64,000 nt of DNA from Armatimonadota bacterium (GTDB taxonomy: Bacteria > Armatimonadota > JADLDR01): assembly GCA_020846535.1 (NCBI GenBank), contig JADLDR010000218.1, positions 1 to 64,000 of the forward strand, in the 5' to 3' direction. The position numbers and the translations under genes were made by a program. The notes under the pieces are model-generated. The model was not told the DNA's origin and did not search any database. It was given only the letters and a program-made list of their open reading frames with translations. This document shows, piece after piece, positions 1-9,012 of this stretch (positions are counted from its first letter, which is position 1; every line of letters starts with the position of its first letter).

Positions 1-198
1 CTGGAAGTGGTCAAGCGCACCGACGGCGGGAAAGGCTTCACGGTCTTACCCCAACGCTGGATCGTGGAGCGCACCTTGGCCTGGTTGGTCCAGAACCGGC
101 GCTTGAGCAAGGACTATGAGTTCACCCTCCAGAGCAGCGAAGTCTGGATCGACCTGGCGATGATCTCTCTGATGGTGCGCCGACTTTCCAAATCCTGA
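1..198 (+). CDS. IS5-family transposase, C-terminal fragment (runs off the left edge)
   Basis: The open frame enters from the window edge and ends at 198. The motif [20 protein letters not shown] is the conserved C-terminal region of IS5-family DDE transposases, where the catalytic Glu sits in the VERT segment. The upstream DDE residues lie outside the window, so whether the gene is intact cannot be judged. Just after the stop, 197-214 reads as a plausible element end (GAGACTGTATAGAAACTC on the minus strand), followed by TTA, which would fit a 3-bp target duplication. The family call is confident; the subgroup is not. Confidence 0.85.
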   Translation: MEVVKRTDGGKGFTVLPQRWIVERTLAWLVQNRRLSKDYEFTLQSSEVWIDLAMISLMVRRLSKS

Positions 199-262
199 GT
201 TTCTATACAGTCTCTTAGAATAAAATGGCAATCACCAGTATAACATCGAAGCAGGTCAGATA

Positions 263-283
263 CCCCGACCTAAAGGTTCGGGG
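263..283 (-). ncRNA. Right-end hairpin, probable 3' scaffold of the TnpB omega RNA
   Basis: On the minus strand, just after the tnpB stop, CCCCGA and CC pair with GG and TCGGGG around a TTTA loop, with a one-base bulge. In IS200/IS605 elements the right end is transcribed with the 3' end of tnpB as a guide RNA whose guide begins at the element border. The full RNA extends into tnpB and its limits cannot be set here. Confidence 0.5.
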
Positions 284-291
284 CTTGCGCC

Positions 292-1443
292 TCAACGACG
301 GCCTGGTTCCGAAGAGCCAGACGTGGTTGGACACGATGGGCTTTCTGACAGAAGCCTTGCCAGAAGAGATCTACCCTTCTGACGTAAGTTGCAGGCGGCG
401 ACGAAGTCGGCGTTCGCCTCGTAACCGCAGCCAACGCAGTGGAAGACGCCCTGACGCTTACGATTGGCCTTCTCGGTGTGTCCGCACTTCGGACACTGGC
501 GCGAGGTATGGCGCGGGTCTAGGCGGACGAAGACGATCCCGTGCTGCTGGGCCTTGTAGGCGAGGAAGGCTTGCAGTTGCGCGAACGACCAGCGATGGAA
601 CAGACCCCGCTGCCCCTTGCGATGCTGGCAGCGTTCGCGGATGTCGGTCAGGTCTTCCACCGTCAGAGCCGCCCCTTCGGGCAGCGCATCCAGAATGGCG
701 TTGGCGATGAGGTGGTTCTGCTCACGGGTAAACCGATACCAAGCGCGACCGAGACGACGCAGATGCCGTTTCGCGCTCTTTGTGCCTTTCCGTTGGAGAG
801 CAGACCGCAGATGCTGATGGCGACGGGCTTTTCGATGCAGAGCCGACGACGAGAAGAACTGCGGCTTGGACGTAACGGCGATGCGCCGCACCCCCAGGTC
901 GCAGCCGACCACGTCCCCGTTGGGGGAAACGGTCGGGGTATCTTTTTCCATGACGACATGCAGGTAGAACCGCCGCTTGTGCGGGTCAAAGCACAGATCG
1001 GCAGAGGTGGTGTGCCAGGTCAGGTAGCGGCGGTAGTAGACGGGCAGGGAGAAGGTCAGGCAGACGCGCCCCTGCGTCGTCGCCAGGGAAGCGCACTCAT
1101 CTTGCAGACGCACCCCATAGGAGCGCGTGTCGTAGCGGACAGGGCAGAGCGCGGAAATCGGACAGCCGACCTTCTTGCCCTTCGCTTTGCGGGCATCGAC
1201 CGATTTGAGGGCTTCGACCGCCTTGATGCGCGAAGCGCAGACCCGTTGCGAAGGCAGGGAGGGATGGGTTTCGCGCAGCCCCGTGTAGGTCGCTCGGTGC
1301 AGGCGGAGGCTGTTGCGTTCGTCATGGGTCCATCCGTAGTCGGTGGCGGCGTTGAAGCAGGCCGTGAAGCCTTCAAGGGTATCCCTCAGGGCGTTCGCCG
1401 TGCGCTCATCGGTATGCAGTTTCAGCCGAAGGGTCGCTCGCAC
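292..1443 (-). CDS. tnpB: TnpB RNA-guided endonuclease (IS605 OrfB family)
   Basis: A 383-residue TnpB of normal length. The RuvC triad is visible: Asp182 in GCDLGVRRIAV, Glu263 in VEDLTD and Asp346 in ANADFVAA. A C-terminal zinc finger is formed by Cys317, Cys320, Cys336 and Cys339. TnpB proteins are RNA-guided nucleases that cut the excised donor site and help the element persist. Translation starts at GTG 1443, one base after the tnpA stop, which suggests coupled translation. No frameshift or missing catalytic residue is seen, so it may still be active even though the partner TnpA is decayed. Confidence 0.93.
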   Translation of the reverse strand: MRATLRLKLHTDERTANALRDTLEGFTACFNAATDYGWTHDERNSLRLHRATYTGLRETHPSLPSQRVCASRIKAVEALKSVDARKAKGKKVGCPISALCPVRYDTRSYGVRLQDECASLATTQGRVCLTFSLPVYYRRYLTWHTTSADLCFDPHKRRFYLHVVMEKDTPTVSPNGDVVGCDLGVRRIAVTSKPQFFSSSALHRKARRHQHLRSALQRKGTKSAKRHLRRLGRAWYRFTREQNHLIANAILDALPEGAALTVEDLTDIRERCQHRKGQRGLFHRWSFAQLQAFLAYKAQQHGIVFVRLDPRHTSRQCPKCGHTEKANRKRQGVFHCVGCGYEANADFVAACNLRQKGRSLLARLLSESPSCPTTSGSSEPGRR

Positions 1444-1444
1444 G

Positions 1445-1858
1445 TCATGCGCCTTTCGGGTTCTCGCTGGAGGCTGGCCCGACCGAATCGCTGGTGTAAC
1501 CGATGGTCGAAAGAAAGTAGGAACGGTTCCATAAAGACGGCCTCTTCAGCAGGGATGGCAACGCTTCTCGGCAGACGCGGCTGGTCAGCCCCATGACCTG
1601 TGCAATGATGGGGTGGGGAGCCAGGTCAGGGGTCAGGGCAACGAAGAGGTGAACATGGTCAGGTTGGACTTCAAGGGCGATTATCTCACCGCCGAGTTCG
1701 GCCACCTTCGGGCGTATCCGTGGGTCAACGCGCTCTTGGACCGCCCCGACCAGGCATTGGCACCGATCCTTGGGGCAGAAGACGATGGGGTCGTGGACCA
1801 CGTAGGCCTTGTTGCCTGATTTTCTATTTTTCGCGCTCATCAAGAACGATGATACCAC
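1445..1858 (-). pseudogene. tnpA: IS200-type TnpA (Y1 HUH transposase), probably inactive
   Basis: This 137-residue frame has the HUH metal site (HVH, residues 68-70, in PDHVHLFVAL) and the SYFLSTIG segment that precedes the catalytic helix of IS200 TnpA. Family members continue with a helix resembling RRYIEEQKGA that carries the nucleophilic Tyr. Here the end reads SDSVGPASSENPKGA, and by alignment the Tyr falls on Ser130. Other consensus positions are also changed (for example DPIV and RVDPRIRP), as in a copy accumulating substitutions. The frame is open, so it may be translated, but single-strand cleavage is not expected. Confidence 0.7.
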
Positions 1859-1870
1859 AAGACGAGTAGT

Positions 1871-2944
1871 TTGTCAAAGAAATCTTACGTGAGAGGAGGA
1901 TGGGAGGTTGTGGGGGCTATCCCTCCCTGCCCTCAAGGGCAGGGGAAAACGACTTATTGGGCCTTTCTTCCTTATCCTTTGCCGCCTTCTTTGAAAGCGG
2001 TGCTTTCATCCCGCATCAAAGGAACGCAGGCGGACCTGACCGAGCTTTACGCCTATGAAGCCGCTCAATTGACCTTGCCGGGAATGAAATCTGCGTCGGA
2101 AGGCGATGCGCGTGAGGTTGCCAATTATGTAAAGGCCCTCATGTACGGCCTGGACAGGCTGGCAAGCCTCCCTGTCAGCTTGCGGCTGCTGCGTGAAACT
2201 CACGAGCGTTTGATGGAGGGAGTGCGCGGCGAGCATGCTTCCCCGGGCGAGATTCGCCGCAGCCAAAACTGGATCGGAAGACCGGGTTGCAGCCTGGCCG
2301 ACGCCGATTATGTGCCTCCACCTGTGCCGGAAATGGAAGGTTGTCTGGCCGACCTTGAACGGTATATCCATGAAGGCAATCAATATCCTCCCCTGATCCG
2401 GCTCGCTTTGATCCATTATCAATTCGAGGCGATTCATCCTTTTCTGGACGGCAACGGTCGCATCGGGAGGCTTCTGATTTCCCTCCTGCTGGTCGGATGG
2501 GATCTTCTGCCTCTTCCGCTTCTCTATTTGAGCGCCTACTTCGAGAGGCACAAAGATACTTATTACCGCCTCCTGGCCGATGTCAGCGAAAACGGGGCAT
2601 GGCGCAATTGGGTGATGTTTTTTCTTCAGGGCGTCGCCTCTCAATCCAGAGACGCCGTCGAACGAGCGAAACAGCTTCAGGACTTACAGCAGGAGTGGCG
2701 CAGACAACTGATAGAAGCCAAATCCCCGGCTTTATGTTCAGCCCTTATGGAAAGCCTGTTCGTTTCTCCGCTGGTCTCCATCCCGCAGGCTCAAAAAATA
2801 ATGGGGGTTACCTATAAAAGCGCCCAGAGAAACACCCTGAAGCTGGTGGAAGCCGGCATTCTGAAGTCTCTTGAGGATCGTGTTTACGGTAAAAAATATA
2901 TCGCGCCCGCTATTTTGAGCATTATCGAGGGGAATCAGCCGTAG
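1871..2944 (+). CDS. Fic-domain protein with altered N-terminal inhibitory motif
   Basis: Fic enzymes usually AMPylate target proteins. The catalytic motif HPFLDGNGRIGR is intact at residues 189-200, and a winged-helix-like region follows near the C-terminus. The Fic_N part is abnormal. AFLPYPLPP (31-39) runs straight into LKAVLSSRIKGTQ, whereas homologues have roughly 50 residues between these blocks. The inhibitory motif S-x-x-x-E-G reads SSRIKG (46-51), with Lys where the autoinhibitory Glu should be. The first 25 or so codons, from a TTG start, come from the end of the adjacent IS200/IS605 element, so the native start has been lost. It is either a deregulated Fic or an early pseudogene. 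Confidence 0.8.
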   Translation: MSKKSYVRGGWEVVGAIPPCPQGQGKTTYWAFLPYPLPPSLKAVLSSRIKGTQADLTELYAYEAAQLTLPGMKSASEGDAREVANYVKALMYGLDRLASLPVSLRLLRETHERLMEGVRGEHASPGEIRRSQNWIGRPGCSLADADYVPPPVPEMEGCLADLERYIHEGNQYPPLIRLALIHYQFEAIHPFLDGNGRIGRLLISLLLVGWDLLPLPLLYLSAYFERHKDTYYRLLADVSENGAWRNWVMFFLQGVASQSRDAVERAKQLQDLQQEWRRQLIEAKSPALCSALMESLFVSPLVSIPQAQKIMGVTYKSAQRNTLKLVEAGILKSLEDRVYGKKYIAPAILSIIEGNQP

Positions 2945-3031
2945 AGCAAATTATACTTTGAGGGCTAAAAGTACAATTCCTGGCTCTCAAATTGTACCGG
3001 AGTACACTTTGGGGCCAAAACGTGAATACCG

Positions 3032-3138
3032 GGGACTCTTTTTTCAACCGCCGATGAACACCGATGATTTTCAATCAGTTTTGATCGGTGTTCATCCTGC
3101 CTTGATCGGTGTTCATCGGCGGTTGAAAAAAGAGTCCC
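3032..3138. repeat. Long perfect inverted repeat (family B), probable terminator
   Basis: Two perfect 34-base arms (3032-3065 and 3105-3138) start at GGGACTC and include CAACCGCCGATG. The right arm reaches the stop codon of the dehydrogenase at 3138. The loop holds a further partial copy (GATCGGTGTTCATC). Related ATGAACACCGAT sequence recurs near 5.5, 7.6 and 40.4 kb. The A and T runs in the arms suggest a terminator for the convergent genes. Confidence 0.75.
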
Positions 3139-4139
3139 TACCCTTCTATCTTCACCGGCTGGCCGGTTTCGATGGATCGGTTGGCGGCCAGCGTCCATTC
3201 CAGGGTCTTGACCGCATCGCTATAGGGGGAGCGGATGCCGCTGGCGTCGCCGCTGCGAACCGCCTCCAGGAACACCTTGTCCTCCACTGCGAAGATATCC
3301 CCCTCCCCGGCGATCCTCACCGGCTCCTTGTCCTTCTGCCGGATCTCCACCGAATGCTCCCAGCCGCTAAAAAGGAAGGTGGACTGCTTGGCGTGTACGG
3401 TGAGGGTGACCCCGCCGCCCGCGTTGGAGGCGCAGCAGGACATCAGATTGACGACCCCGCCGTTTTTGAGCTTGATATTGACCGTGCTGGCGTCATCGAT
3501 ATCGTAGCCGGGCACACGGGGGTTGAAGCCGACCGCCGCATGGGCGAAGACCTCTTCACCCTCCCCGCACAGGTAGCGGACGACATCGAAGGTGTGGGTG
3601 CATTGCTCCACGATCTGCCCGCCGCTCTTGGCCTTGATCGCCCACCAGGAGCCGATGAACTCGCTGGAGGCCGGGCCGGGCGAGCCGCCGATCCATCCCC
3701 CGTAGGCCAGGACTGCCGGATCCTCCTGGAGCATCTCCCGGGCACGGTTGATGCTTTCCCGGTAGCGGTTCATATACCCTGCGCAGGTGATGAGGTTCTT
3801 CTCCGCCGCTTTCCGGGCGATCTCGCGGGACAGCGCCAGGTCGTTGCCGATAGGCTTCTCCACAAAGAAGGGAACGCCGTTCTCGATGGCCGCAAATTCC
3901 GCGTCCCCGTGCGCGAACGGAGGCAGAAGAATATAGGCCACATCCAGCTTGACCGCCTCGAACATCTCCTTCGGGGTGGAGAACGCCTGGCCGCCGTGTT
4001 CTTTCGCCATCGCCTCCGCATGGGAGAGCGCCACATCGCAGAAAGCGGCGACTTCCACATCCCCGACCGCCTTGACCGGGCCGACATGGGCCTTCGCCAT
4101 ACCGCCGCTGCCGATAAAACCGACTTTGAGTGCTGCCAT
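3138..4139 (-). CDS. Gfo/Idh/MocA family oxidoreductase
   Basis: A 333-residue NAD(P)-dependent sugar or inositol dehydrogenase-like protein. The N-terminal Rossmann fold shows GFIGSGGMAKAH, and the family Lys lies in FFVEKPIG. The C-terminal half matches the GFO_IDH_MocA substrate-binding domain. The start at 4139 (MAALKVGF) follows a GGAGGG site; the longer frame upstream is not supported. The substrate is unknown. No operon partner lies next to it, and a family B palindrome sits immediately at its 3' end. It resembles the dehydrogenase at 57470-58435 in overall design. Confidence 0.92.
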   Translation of the reverse strand: MAALKVGFIGSGGMAKAHVGPVKAVGDVEVAAFCDVALSHAEAMAKEHGGQAFSTPKEMFEAVKLDVAYILLPPFAHGDAEFAAIENGVPFFVEKPIGNDLALSREIARKAAEKNLITCAGYMNRYRESINRAREMLQEDPAVLAYGGWIGGSPGPASSEFIGSWWAIKAKSGGQIVEQCTHTFDVVRYLCGEGEEVFAHAAVGFNPRVPGYDIDDASTVNIKLKNGGVVNLMSCCASNAGGGVTLTVHAKQSTFLFSGWEHSVEIRQKDKEPVRIAGEGDIFAVEDKVFLEAVRSGDASGIRSPYSDAVKTLEWTLAANRSIETGQPVKIEG

Positions 4140-4198
4140 TTCAGATACCCTCCGGAATTGGTCGCAGAACTCTCGCTTGACTTGAGAATAGGCGCTGC

Positions 4199-4320
4199 AT
4201 CGATGCAGTCTGCGAGGAGCGCAGCGACGCGGCAATCTCCAGGGTTATAAATGACCGAATCGCTCTCGGCATTTGAGCGTCTGGAGATTGCTTCGTCGCC
4301 ACGCTCCTCGCAATGACAGA
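4199..4320. repeat. Dispersed palindromic repeat, family A
   Basis: The block has an arm GCGACGCGGCAATCTCCAG facing an inverted arm CTGGAGATTGCTTCGTCGC, with TGCGAGGAGC and GCTCCTCGCAATGA outside. The same modules occur near 17.3, 27.9, 29.1, 35.2 and 54.9 kb, always between genes. It reads as a REP- or MITE-like family. Confidence 0.75.
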
Positions 4321-4458
4321 CAAGCGAAAGCACTGTTTGAATGACACCTTCTTATTCGAGGCCAGGAATCCGGGTTCCTTCTCACCTCGTCATCGCAGGT
4401 AGGAAACCGCTTCCCCCGGCCCGAATAACAACATAACCTTTTTCATCAGGAGAATTTC

Positions 4459-5475
4459 ATGGCAGCAAATCGCGTCAGAGTCGGAGTGATCGGGCTGGGG
4501 CACAACGGGCGGGCCTGGATTGAAAGCTACCGGCGGCAGGCAAACGCCGAGGTGGTGGCCGTGTCGGACATGAACCGCCCGCTTGCAGAGGAAACAGCCG
4601 TTCGCTACCGGGTTCCCCACACCTATTCCGGCCCGGATATGGTGGAAAGGAGCGATATCGACCTCGTCTCCATCCACACGCCCGATCCCTTTCACGCGGA
4701 GCCCTTCGTCCGGGCGCTGGAGGCCGGAAAGCATGTGGTGGTGGAAAAGCCGATGGCGGACAACATCGAGGACTTACACAACATGGTGGCCGCAGCCCGC
4801 AAGGCGAAGGGCCGGAAGGTGCTGGTCGGCCAGGTGCTGCGCTTCATGCCCTTTTTCGCGCAGGTGAAAGAGATCGTCGACCGGGGAGAACTGGGAGAGA
4901 TCATCTATGCGGAAGGGGACTACATCCACGATCTGCGGGCGCAGAGCGACCCGGCGCGGTATAACCCCGATATCGGGATGAACTGGTATCTGGAGGCGGA
5001 ACAGCCGATGGTGGGTGGGGGAGTGCATCCCCTCGACCTGCTGCGCTGGTATGTCGGCTCCCCGATTGTGGAGGTGGAGGCCATGAGCCACCGGATCGTA
5101 TTCCCAGAGATGAAGCACGATGCCAGCATCACCGCCCTCTACCGCTTCGCCAGCGGCGCTGTGGCGAAGGTGACCGCCCTCTATGCGGCGGTCAGCCCCT
5201 ACGCCCGTGCCAACCACCTGGCCCTCTACGGCACTCAAGGCACCATCAGGGGCGAGACGATCTGCCGCAATGAATCCCGGGGCTTCGAGCCGCTTCCCGT
5301 CCCCTGGGGAACCGGCCACCCCTACGACGGCGAGGTGGAACACGTCCTGGACTGCATCATAAACGACCGGCCCACCCTGGTCGCTGCCGTCGAAGGCGCC
5401 CGGAGCGCCGCCCCCGCCATCCTCGCCGAAGAAGCCGCTCGCCTGAAACGGGCCGTGCCGGTGCCGGAGTTTTGA
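4459..5475 (+). CDS. Gfo/Idh/MocA family oxidoreductase
   Basis: A 338-residue protein with the Rossmann motif GVIGLGHNGRAW at the N-terminus and VVVEKPMADN as the catalytic Lys segment. The C-terminal half resembles the GFO_IDH_MocA C-terminal domain (WYLEAEQPMVGGGVHPLDLL). It probably oxidises or reduces a sugar or cyclitol. The ATG at 4459 follows AGGAG. It is divergent from the dehydrogenase at 3138-4139, with a family A repeat between them. The substrate cannot be inferred. Confidence 0.92.
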   Translation: MAANRVRVGVIGLGHNGRAWIESYRRQANAEVVAVSDMNRPLAEETAVRYRVPHTYSGPDMVERSDIDLVSIHTPDPFHAEPFVRALEAGKHVVVEKPMADNIEDLHNMVAAARKAKGRKVLVGQVLRFMPFFAQVKEIVDRGELGEIIYAEGDYIHDLRAQSDPARYNPDIGMNWYLEAEQPMVGGGVHPLDLLRWYVGSPIVEVEAMSHRIVFPEMKHDASITALYRFASGAVAKVTALYAAVSPYARANHLALYGTQGTIRGETICRNESRGFEPLPVPWGTGHPYDGEVEHVLDCIINDRPTLVAAVEGARSAAPAILAEEAARLKRAVPVPEF

Positions 5476-5504
5476 CGGAGGGTAATAGGCGAGGGGATGC
5501 TTTT

Positions 5505-5632
5505 TTTACCACAGATGAACACCGGTCCGGACGGATGAACGAGGGCGACCCGCCGGGTCGCTCTTCCAAGCGAAAGCCCTGAATATCTGTCTTGACCCTG
5601 CCTTTATCCGTGTTCATCGGTGGTTAAAACAG
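5505..5632. repeat. Family B inverted repeat in the 5476-5674 gap
   Basis: TTTTACCACAGATGAACAC on the left faces GTGTTCATCGGTGGTTAAAA on the right. It lies between the convergent dehydrogenase and gltA genes and could terminate both. The gap holds no other gene. Confidence 0.6.
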
Positions 5633-5674
5633 ACACCCCTCGCCCCATCCCCCCTACGGGGTTAGGCGATTGCC

Positions 5675-6988
5675 CTACCTCTGATCCCGCGGCACGTAAT
5701 GCCGTTCGCGCTCGCCGACGTAGATCTGTCGGGGCCGGTCGATGCGGCTCTTGCTGGAATCCAGGATTTCCTTGTAATGGGCGATCCAGCCGGGCATCCG
5801 CCCGATGGCGAACATGACCGTGAACATCGCCACCGGGATACCGATGGCCCGCATCATGATGCCGCTGTAGAAGTCTACATTGGGGTAGAGCTTCCGGTCC
5901 ACGAAGTAGGGATCGCTGAGCGCCTTTTCCTCCAGGCGCTGGGCCACGTCCAGCAGCGGGTCGCTGAGGTTCAGGGCGGCAAGGAGCCGGTCGCTCTGGG
6001 CCTTGATGATCTTGGCGCGGGGATCGAAATTTTTGTAGACCCGGTGGCCGAAGCCCATCAGCCGCTGCTTGTTGGCGGGATCTTTGACCATCTCGATGAA
6101 GTTGGAGCCATCGTCCCCGCTGCGGTGAATCTCGTTCAGCATCTCTAGGACAGCCTGGTTCGCCCCGCCGTGGAGCGGCCCCCAGAGGGCGCACACCCCG
6201 GCGGCGACGCATGCGAAGAGGTTCGCCCCGCTGGAAGCCACCATTCTCACCGTGGAGGTGGAGCAGTTCTGCTCATGGTCAGCGTGGAGCAGGAAGATCA
6301 GGTCGAGAGCCTTGATCACCTCCTCTTTCAGATCATAAGGCTTATAGGGGAGGGAAAACATCATGTGCAAGAGGTTCTCGGAGTACTTGAAATCCGGGTT
6401 CGGGTAGATGAAAGGCAAACCGCGCGATTTGCGGTAGGCGTAGGCGGCCACCGTCCTCACCTGGGACATCAACCGGGCCGCCATGATCTCGAAATTCTCC
6501 TGCTTGTCCGGCAGCAGAAGCTCCGGATAGAAGCAGCTCTGGGCGTTGATGATCGAGGACAGGATCGCCATGGGATGGCCGGTGGATGGGAAGCCCTCGA
6601 AATGGAACCGCATGTCCTCATGCAGCAGCTCATTTTCGGTCAGGAGCCGGGAAAAGCGGGCCTCCTCCTCATGGGTTGGCAGGTGGCCTTCGATCAGCAG
6701 GTAAGCCACTTCGGTAAAGCGCGAGCGTTCTGCAAGTTCCTCTATCGGGTAGCCGCGGTAGCGCAGAATGCCGCGCTCCCCATCGATAAAGGTGATGGCG
6801 CTTTTGCAGGAGCCGGTATTGGCGTAACCGTCATCCAGCGTTATATAACCCGTCCTGTTCCGGAGCTGGCCGATGTCGATGGCACGCTCCCCTTCTGTTC
6901 CGACGACAATCGGAAGCTCGATACTCTCCTCGCCCAAGACGGCCTTCGCCATTTTCCCCGCGCTCTCGGGCCGGTTCGATCCTCCCAT
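5675..6988 (-). CDS. gltA: Citrate synthase
   Basis: A 437-residue type II (hexameric-class length) citrate synthase, which condenses oxaloacetate and acetyl-CoA at the entry to the TCA cycle. The catalytic residues are present: His273 in GPLHGGAN, His315 in [15 protein letters not shown] and Asp372 in NVDFYSG, matching His264, His305 and Asp362 of the E. coli enzyme. The N-terminal beta-rich extension typical of Gram-negative type II enzymes is also present. The ATG at 6988 follows AAGGAGGG. No TCA neighbour is nearby. Confidence 0.97.
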   Translation of the reverse strand: MGGSNRPESAGKMAKAVLGEESIELPIVVGTEGERAIDIGQLRNRTGYITLDDGYANTGSCKSAITFIDGERGILRYRGYPIEELAERSRFTEVAYLLIEGHLPTHEEEARFSRLLTENELLHEDMRFHFEGFPSTGHPMAILSSIINAQSCFYPELLLPDKQENFEIMAARLMSQVRTVAAYAYRKSRGLPFIYPNPDFKYSENLLHMMFSLPYKPYDLKEEVIKALDLIFLLHADHEQNCSTSTVRMVASSGANLFACVAAGVCALWGPLHGGANQAVLEMLNEIHRSGDDGSNFIEMVKDPANKQRLMGFGHRVYKNFDPRAKIIKAQSDRLLAALNLSDPLLDVAQRLEEKALSDPYFVDRKLYPNVDFYSGIMMRAIGIPVAMFTVMFAIGRMPGWIAHYKEILDSSKSRIDRPRQIYVGERERHYVPRDQR

Positions 6989-7127
6989 GGGTTCCCTCCT
7001 TATACGGTTTTGACACCTATATCATACATCAAAATCTCCGAATTGTCCGGCGACAGGGGACGAGGCTGCCTGAGCCGAGAAACAAGAGAGCCAGGCAGAG
7101 CTGTTTCAAAGGCATCGGTTGGGAAAA

Positions 7128-7330
7128 AGCACCTCACCCCCTGGCCCTCTCTCCCGGACGCCCCTGCGGGGCTAAGCGAGGGGGAATTGGCCACCCCCCC
7201 ATGCGATTCCCCGAAACCCAAGGGATGCGCCGAAGCGCCTCCTGGGAGAGGGGTGAGATGGCGCGTCCTGTTACGGCACCATCCACTCCCCCTTCCTGTT
7301 TCGGGAAGGGGGCCGGGGGGTTAGGTAACG
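7128..7330. repeat. Dispersed repeat family C
   Basis: The segment carries AAGCACCTCACCCCCTGGCC and a CGGACGCCCCTGCGGGGCTA palindrome, matching blocks at 10.1, 58.6 and 63.5 kb. It fills part of the long gap upstream of gltA. No coding sequence is apparent. Confidence 0.6.
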
Positions 7331-7724
7331 GTCTATCAGAGGCCCGAACCCCGCCCCGGCGGGACAGAAGACCTTATCTAATAGAGGAAGCAAATAAAGG
7401 TCGCACCATCTGCCCTGCGGAGCCTGCCCGCGTCGGTTCTTGGCCCCAGGGGTTTCAATCTCTGACTCCGAGCGGCCGGGGGGGGCAGAGGGGCAAAACC
7501 CCTTGGATGAATGTGCGATGTTTAGTTGATTTATCTTTAAGAGCCTTTCCATTAGGTGGTCCCCTTTTTTGAACACCGATGCACACCGATACAAGCGGGA
7601 TCAAGACGGCTGGTTTGGATCCGTGTTGATCGGTGGTCCAAAAACAGCCCCCTCGATCCCGTTTTGCCTATCGGGATAGGTTCTTAGCCGAACCGCGTGT
7701 CCGAAATCGCAGAGCCAGGCCACC
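7331..7724. other. Non-coding gap between URO-D-like gene and gltA repeats
   Basis: I see no gene or RNA signature in 7331-7567. Around 7568-7645 there is a family B repeat (GAACACCGATGCACACCGAT facing GTTGATCGGTGGTCC), placed just downstream of the URO-D-like gene, where it could act as a terminator. Confidence 0.5.
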
Positions 7725-8876
7725 TTAGCGATCATCCCAGAAGCCACGGCGTTTTGCTTCGTGTAGATATCGTTCGGGATCGTCCGCGACGGTGCGGAGC
7801 AGCCTGGCATAATAGGTATAGTTCTCCAGGGAGACATCGGGCGGAACCAGATGGTCCACCTGGGGAAAAAACCCCCCCTGCAAGCAGAGCCAGGGAACCT
7901 TGGAGAGTACCTCACGGTCTATCGCCGCGCGCCCCCGGGCCAGAGCGCGCTTGTCAATGCCGCCTTGGATCACGAGGCTTTGCCCGTACCGCCGGCGCAA
8001 GGCCACCGGGTCGCAGCCGGCCGCGATCTCACAGGGCCGCCAGCCGTCGATGCCGGCCTCGATCCACAGGGGGATCAGGGCGTCGTTGTTCCCGTCGCTG
8101 TCCACGACAATATGTGGGACCCCGTGTGCGTGTACCGTCGCCACGATCCGCTTCAGATGCGGGAGCATAAACCGGCGGTACGTGGCCGGGGAACACAGGG
8201 GGCCGGACCGGCAGGCCATGTCCTCCCAATAAAAGGCCCAGTCAAACTGAATCCGCTCCAGAAACGGGGTCACCGCCTCGATCACGAAATCCGCGATGTG
8301 TTGGCACATCTCATGGATCAGACCCGGGTCATCGTAGAACATCAGCGAGAGGCCCTCGACCCCCAGGAAACTCCGGGGCCAGCCGTATAGCGAGCCGACG
8401 GCGATGCCCAGCGGACTGTTCCGGTCCTGGACGGAGCGCACATACGCCTCGAAAGCTTGCCCCATCGGATAGCGGCCCGGGGCCCCGGGGTCGAGTCGGG
8501 GCTTGATGGTGGTCTCCCAGTCATGCCGGTCCTGCATGGGATAGGCAATCCAGAACGGCATGCTCTGGTCGGGATCGGCACGGAACAGCCGAACCGTGTT
8601 GCCCTCCTCATCCCGGATAACCTGGTATTGTCCGGTTTCGTGGAGAATCGTTCGCTCCAGAGGCGGCACCAGATGCGGCCCATACGGCCCCTGCATCGCG
8701 ACTGGCGCATAGTCTTCGCGATCCGTGCCGAAAAACCCCACCATATCCGCCTCGTCGGGCAGGCCCTCCTTTCTCCATCGCTGGAGGGTGCTGCCCCAGA
8801 GCCACGGCTGGAGCAGAAAAGGTCTATCCACCGGACGGAAACCGGCTGTCCGAAGAAAGCGATCCCGTGCGTTCAT
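7725..8876 (-). CDS. Uroporphyrinogen decarboxylase (URO-D) family protein
   Basis: A 383-residue TIM-barrel protein of the URO-D superfamily. Visible family features are the N-terminal NARDRFLRTAGFRPVDRPF block and the central AFYWEDMACRSGPLCSP and IVVDSDGNNDALIPLWIEAG segments, as in the non-haem members found in carbohydrate or methyl-transfer loci. The HxCG zinc site of MtaA-type methyltransferases is not evident: the corresponding region reads IVVDSDGN. The role is therefore unknown, and true haem biosynthesis is unlikely. The start at 8876 follows a GAGAGGTGGGG site. It stands alone. Confidence 0.82.
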   Translation of the reverse strand: MNARDRFLRTAGFRPVDRPFLLQPWLWGSTLQRWRKEGLPDEADMVGFFGTDREDYAPVAMQGPYGPHLVPPLERTILHETGQYQVIRDEEGNTVRLFRADPDQSMPFWIAYPMQDRHDWETTIKPRLDPGAPGRYPMGQAFEAYVRSVQDRNSPLGIAVGSLYGWPRSFLGVEGLSLMFYDDPGLIHEMCQHIADFVIEAVTPFLERIQFDWAFYWEDMACRSGPLCSPATYRRFMLPHLKRIVATVHAHGVPHIVVDSDGNNDALIPLWIEAGIDGWRPCEIAAGCDPVALRRRYGQSLVIQGGIDKRALARGRAAIDREVLSKVPWLCLQGGFFPQVDHLVPPDVSLENYTYYARLLRTVADDPERYLHEAKRRGFWDDR

Positions 8877-9012
8877 CAGTCCCCACCTCTCAGCTGTTCG
8901 AACGGCTTTCGCGGAACCCGGCGGTACACCGCTCTTAAGCATGTGACCAAAAGAAAGGCATTAGAGTTGTGGCGCAATAGTCAGGACGATGAGGGAAGGG
9001 ACATCGGCTCCG

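Larger units (their letters stand above)
263..1944 (-). mobile_element. IS200/IS605-family element (tnpA-tnpB) with end hairpins
   Basis: A Y1-type tnpA and a tnpB lie head to tail on the minus strand, separated by one base. Each side carries a subterminal hairpin of the kind used by IS200/IS605 elements: 1925-1944 upstream of tnpA (8-bp stem, 4-base loop) and 263-283 just downstream of tnpB. Exact cleavage sites cannot be fixed by eye. The right-end hairpin and the tnpB 3' region would also form the scaffold of the TnpB guide RNA, with the guide read from flanking DNA below position 263. Because TnpA looks inactive, this copy is probably immobile on its own. Confidence 0.75.

Noticed and set aside
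2958-4250. 430-codon open frame on the plus strand
   Set aside because: It lies opposite a well-conserved dehydrogenase and its protein has no family features; it is a by-product of high GC codon bias.
7725-8876. HemE (haem biosynthesis)
   Set aside because: The fold matches URO-D but the motif pattern is that of non-haem relatives, and no hem gene is close.
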